A model generated the notes under the pieces. That model ran no database searches, was not told where the DNA came from, and saw only the letters and a list, made by a program, of their open reading frames with translations. Positions 63,499-64,000 of a stretch of 64,000 nt of DNA are shown here, one piece after another. The position numbers and the translations under genes are program-made. The first letter of the stretch is position 1. The number at the start of each line of letters is the position of its first letter. This DNA comes from Flavobacterium frigidimaris (GTDB lineage: Bacteria; Bacteroidota; Bacteroidia; Flavobacteriales; Flavobacteriaceae): assembly GCA_900129595.1 (NCBI GenBank), contig FQWG01000007.1, forward strand, positions 174,103-238,102. Reading direction: 5' to 3'.

Positions 63499-64000
63499 AT
63501 GAACGAGAAAAATTTTGAATACTTAAAAGACCAAGTTAAGTACACCGGTTTCGGTGAAACACTGGAAGGAGAATTAAAAGAAAAAATGCAGAAAGAAGAA
63601 CCTGATTTCACTTTGAACCATACAGCTAAGTATGGTAATGATACTGCTATAGCTACGTTGAATTTTAAAAAATCAGAACAGAGTGATATGTATTTTTTTA
63701 ATTCTTATAAAGTTGAATTGCAAAAAGAGAATTCCAAAGAAGCTTTGGAACAAACCTTTTATATCAATAAGGGCAGTAACATCACCATGAAAGAAGCTTA
63801 TAATCTTATGGAAGGAAGATCCGTAAATAAAGACCTTACCAATAAAGAAGGAGAAAAATACAATTCTTGGCTTCAGATGGATTTTAAACAAACTGATACT
63901 AATGCAAATTTTAAGATAAATCAGTACCATCAAAATTATGGCTATGATTTGGAAGCAACACTTTCAAAACATCCAATTAAGGAACTGGAAACCCGTAAGT
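63499..64000 (+). CDS. Conserved conjugative-element protein, cut by the window end
   Basis: A reading frame starts at the ATG at 63499 and is still open at the last base, giving at least 167 residues. The N-terminal NFEYLKDQVKYTGFGETL is a start I associate with proteins next to DUF3945 genes in Bacteroidota elements, and the rest is charged and probably soluble. The start follows TraN by 27 bases. No catalytic motif is visible in the part present. The true length and C-terminal domain are unknown. Confidence 0.75.
   Translation, partial: MNEKNFEYLKDQVKYTGFGETLEGELKEKMQKEEPDFTLNHTAKYGNDTAIATLNFKKSEQSDMYFFNSYKVELQKENSKEALEQTFYINKGSNITMKEAYNLMEGRSVNKDLTNKEGEKYNSWLQMDFKQTDTNANFKINQYHQNYGYDLEATLSKHPIKELETRK

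Overview
The window is AT-rich DNA from a member of the Bacteroidota, most likely a Flavobacteriaceae-type host. The evidence is a SusC/SusD pair, an AraC-type regulator with TPR repeats, the Bacteroidota promoter form (TTG, about 20 bases, TAnnTTTG) and a Bacteroides-style tra gene set. Almost the whole window reads as the interior of one large conjugative element. It could be an integrative conjugative element or a conjugative plasmid. No integrase, ParA, replication protein, tRNA or rRNA gene is visible, so neither end is in view and the choice stays open.

Layout. (1) 297-5446, minus strand: a PRTRC maintenance module (ThiF-like, B, an unrecognised 363-residue protein, C, E), a DUF932 protein and a single-stranded DNA-binding protein, closed by two strong hairpins at 182-289. 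(2) 5926-19369, minus strand: a defence island. It holds a four-gene operon (nuclease-like protein, ABC-3C-like middle component, SMC/RecN-like ATPase, HD-plus-Hsp90-type ATPase), a single-chain Type ISP-like restriction-modification enzyme and a DUF1016/YhcG nuclease. (3) 19396-23080, minus strand: the mobilisation genes (VirD4-like coupling protein, MOBP-type relaxase, ribbon-helix-helix accessory protein). A hairpin cluster at 23155-23215 is the best oriT candidate. (4) 23710-40472: cargo. One part is a MauE/DoxX-like membrane protein, two tandemly duplicated four-cysteine DUF6520-like peptides, an S9 peptidase and a SusD/SusC pair. The other part is an XRE regulator, a TPR-AraC regulator and a set of lipoprotein, membrane and regulator genes. 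(5) 40750-46802: a cassette-like stretch bounded by two hairpin elements with a shared GCCAAC motif. It carries a GNAT-TPR protein, a RecQ-like helicase with an N-terminal nuclease-like domain, an overlapping coiled-coil membrane protein and an unknown protein with a weak uracil-DNA-glycosylase-like motif. (6) 47158-64000, plus strand: the conjugation operon (TraE/DUF4134, DUF1896, a 1856-residue methylase-helicase, TraF/DUF4133, the TraG ATPase, three TraI/TerB-like paralogues, TraJ, TraK, an unknown protein, TraM, TraN, and one gene running off the end).

How the parts work together. The relaxase and its accessory protein would nick oriT, the coupling protein would deliver the DNA, and the TraG-N machine would build the channel. 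PRTRC, SSB and DUF932 proteins probably serve maintenance of the element or its single-stranded phase. The restriction, ABC-3C and RecQ-type modules look like defence cargo. The MauE/DUF6520/S9/SusCD block looks like export, folding, cleavage or uptake of small disulfide peptides. A repeated CGGATTT half-site at 21-22 bp spacing lies upstream of two cargo units and may tie them to the TPR-AraC regulator encoded between them.

The strongest candidates for an undescribed system are the four-gene ABC-3C/HD-Hsp90 operon, the nuclease-RecQ plus membrane coiled-coil pair, and the peptide/MauE/SusCD block. All assignments come from reading the sequence alone. No database search was run.
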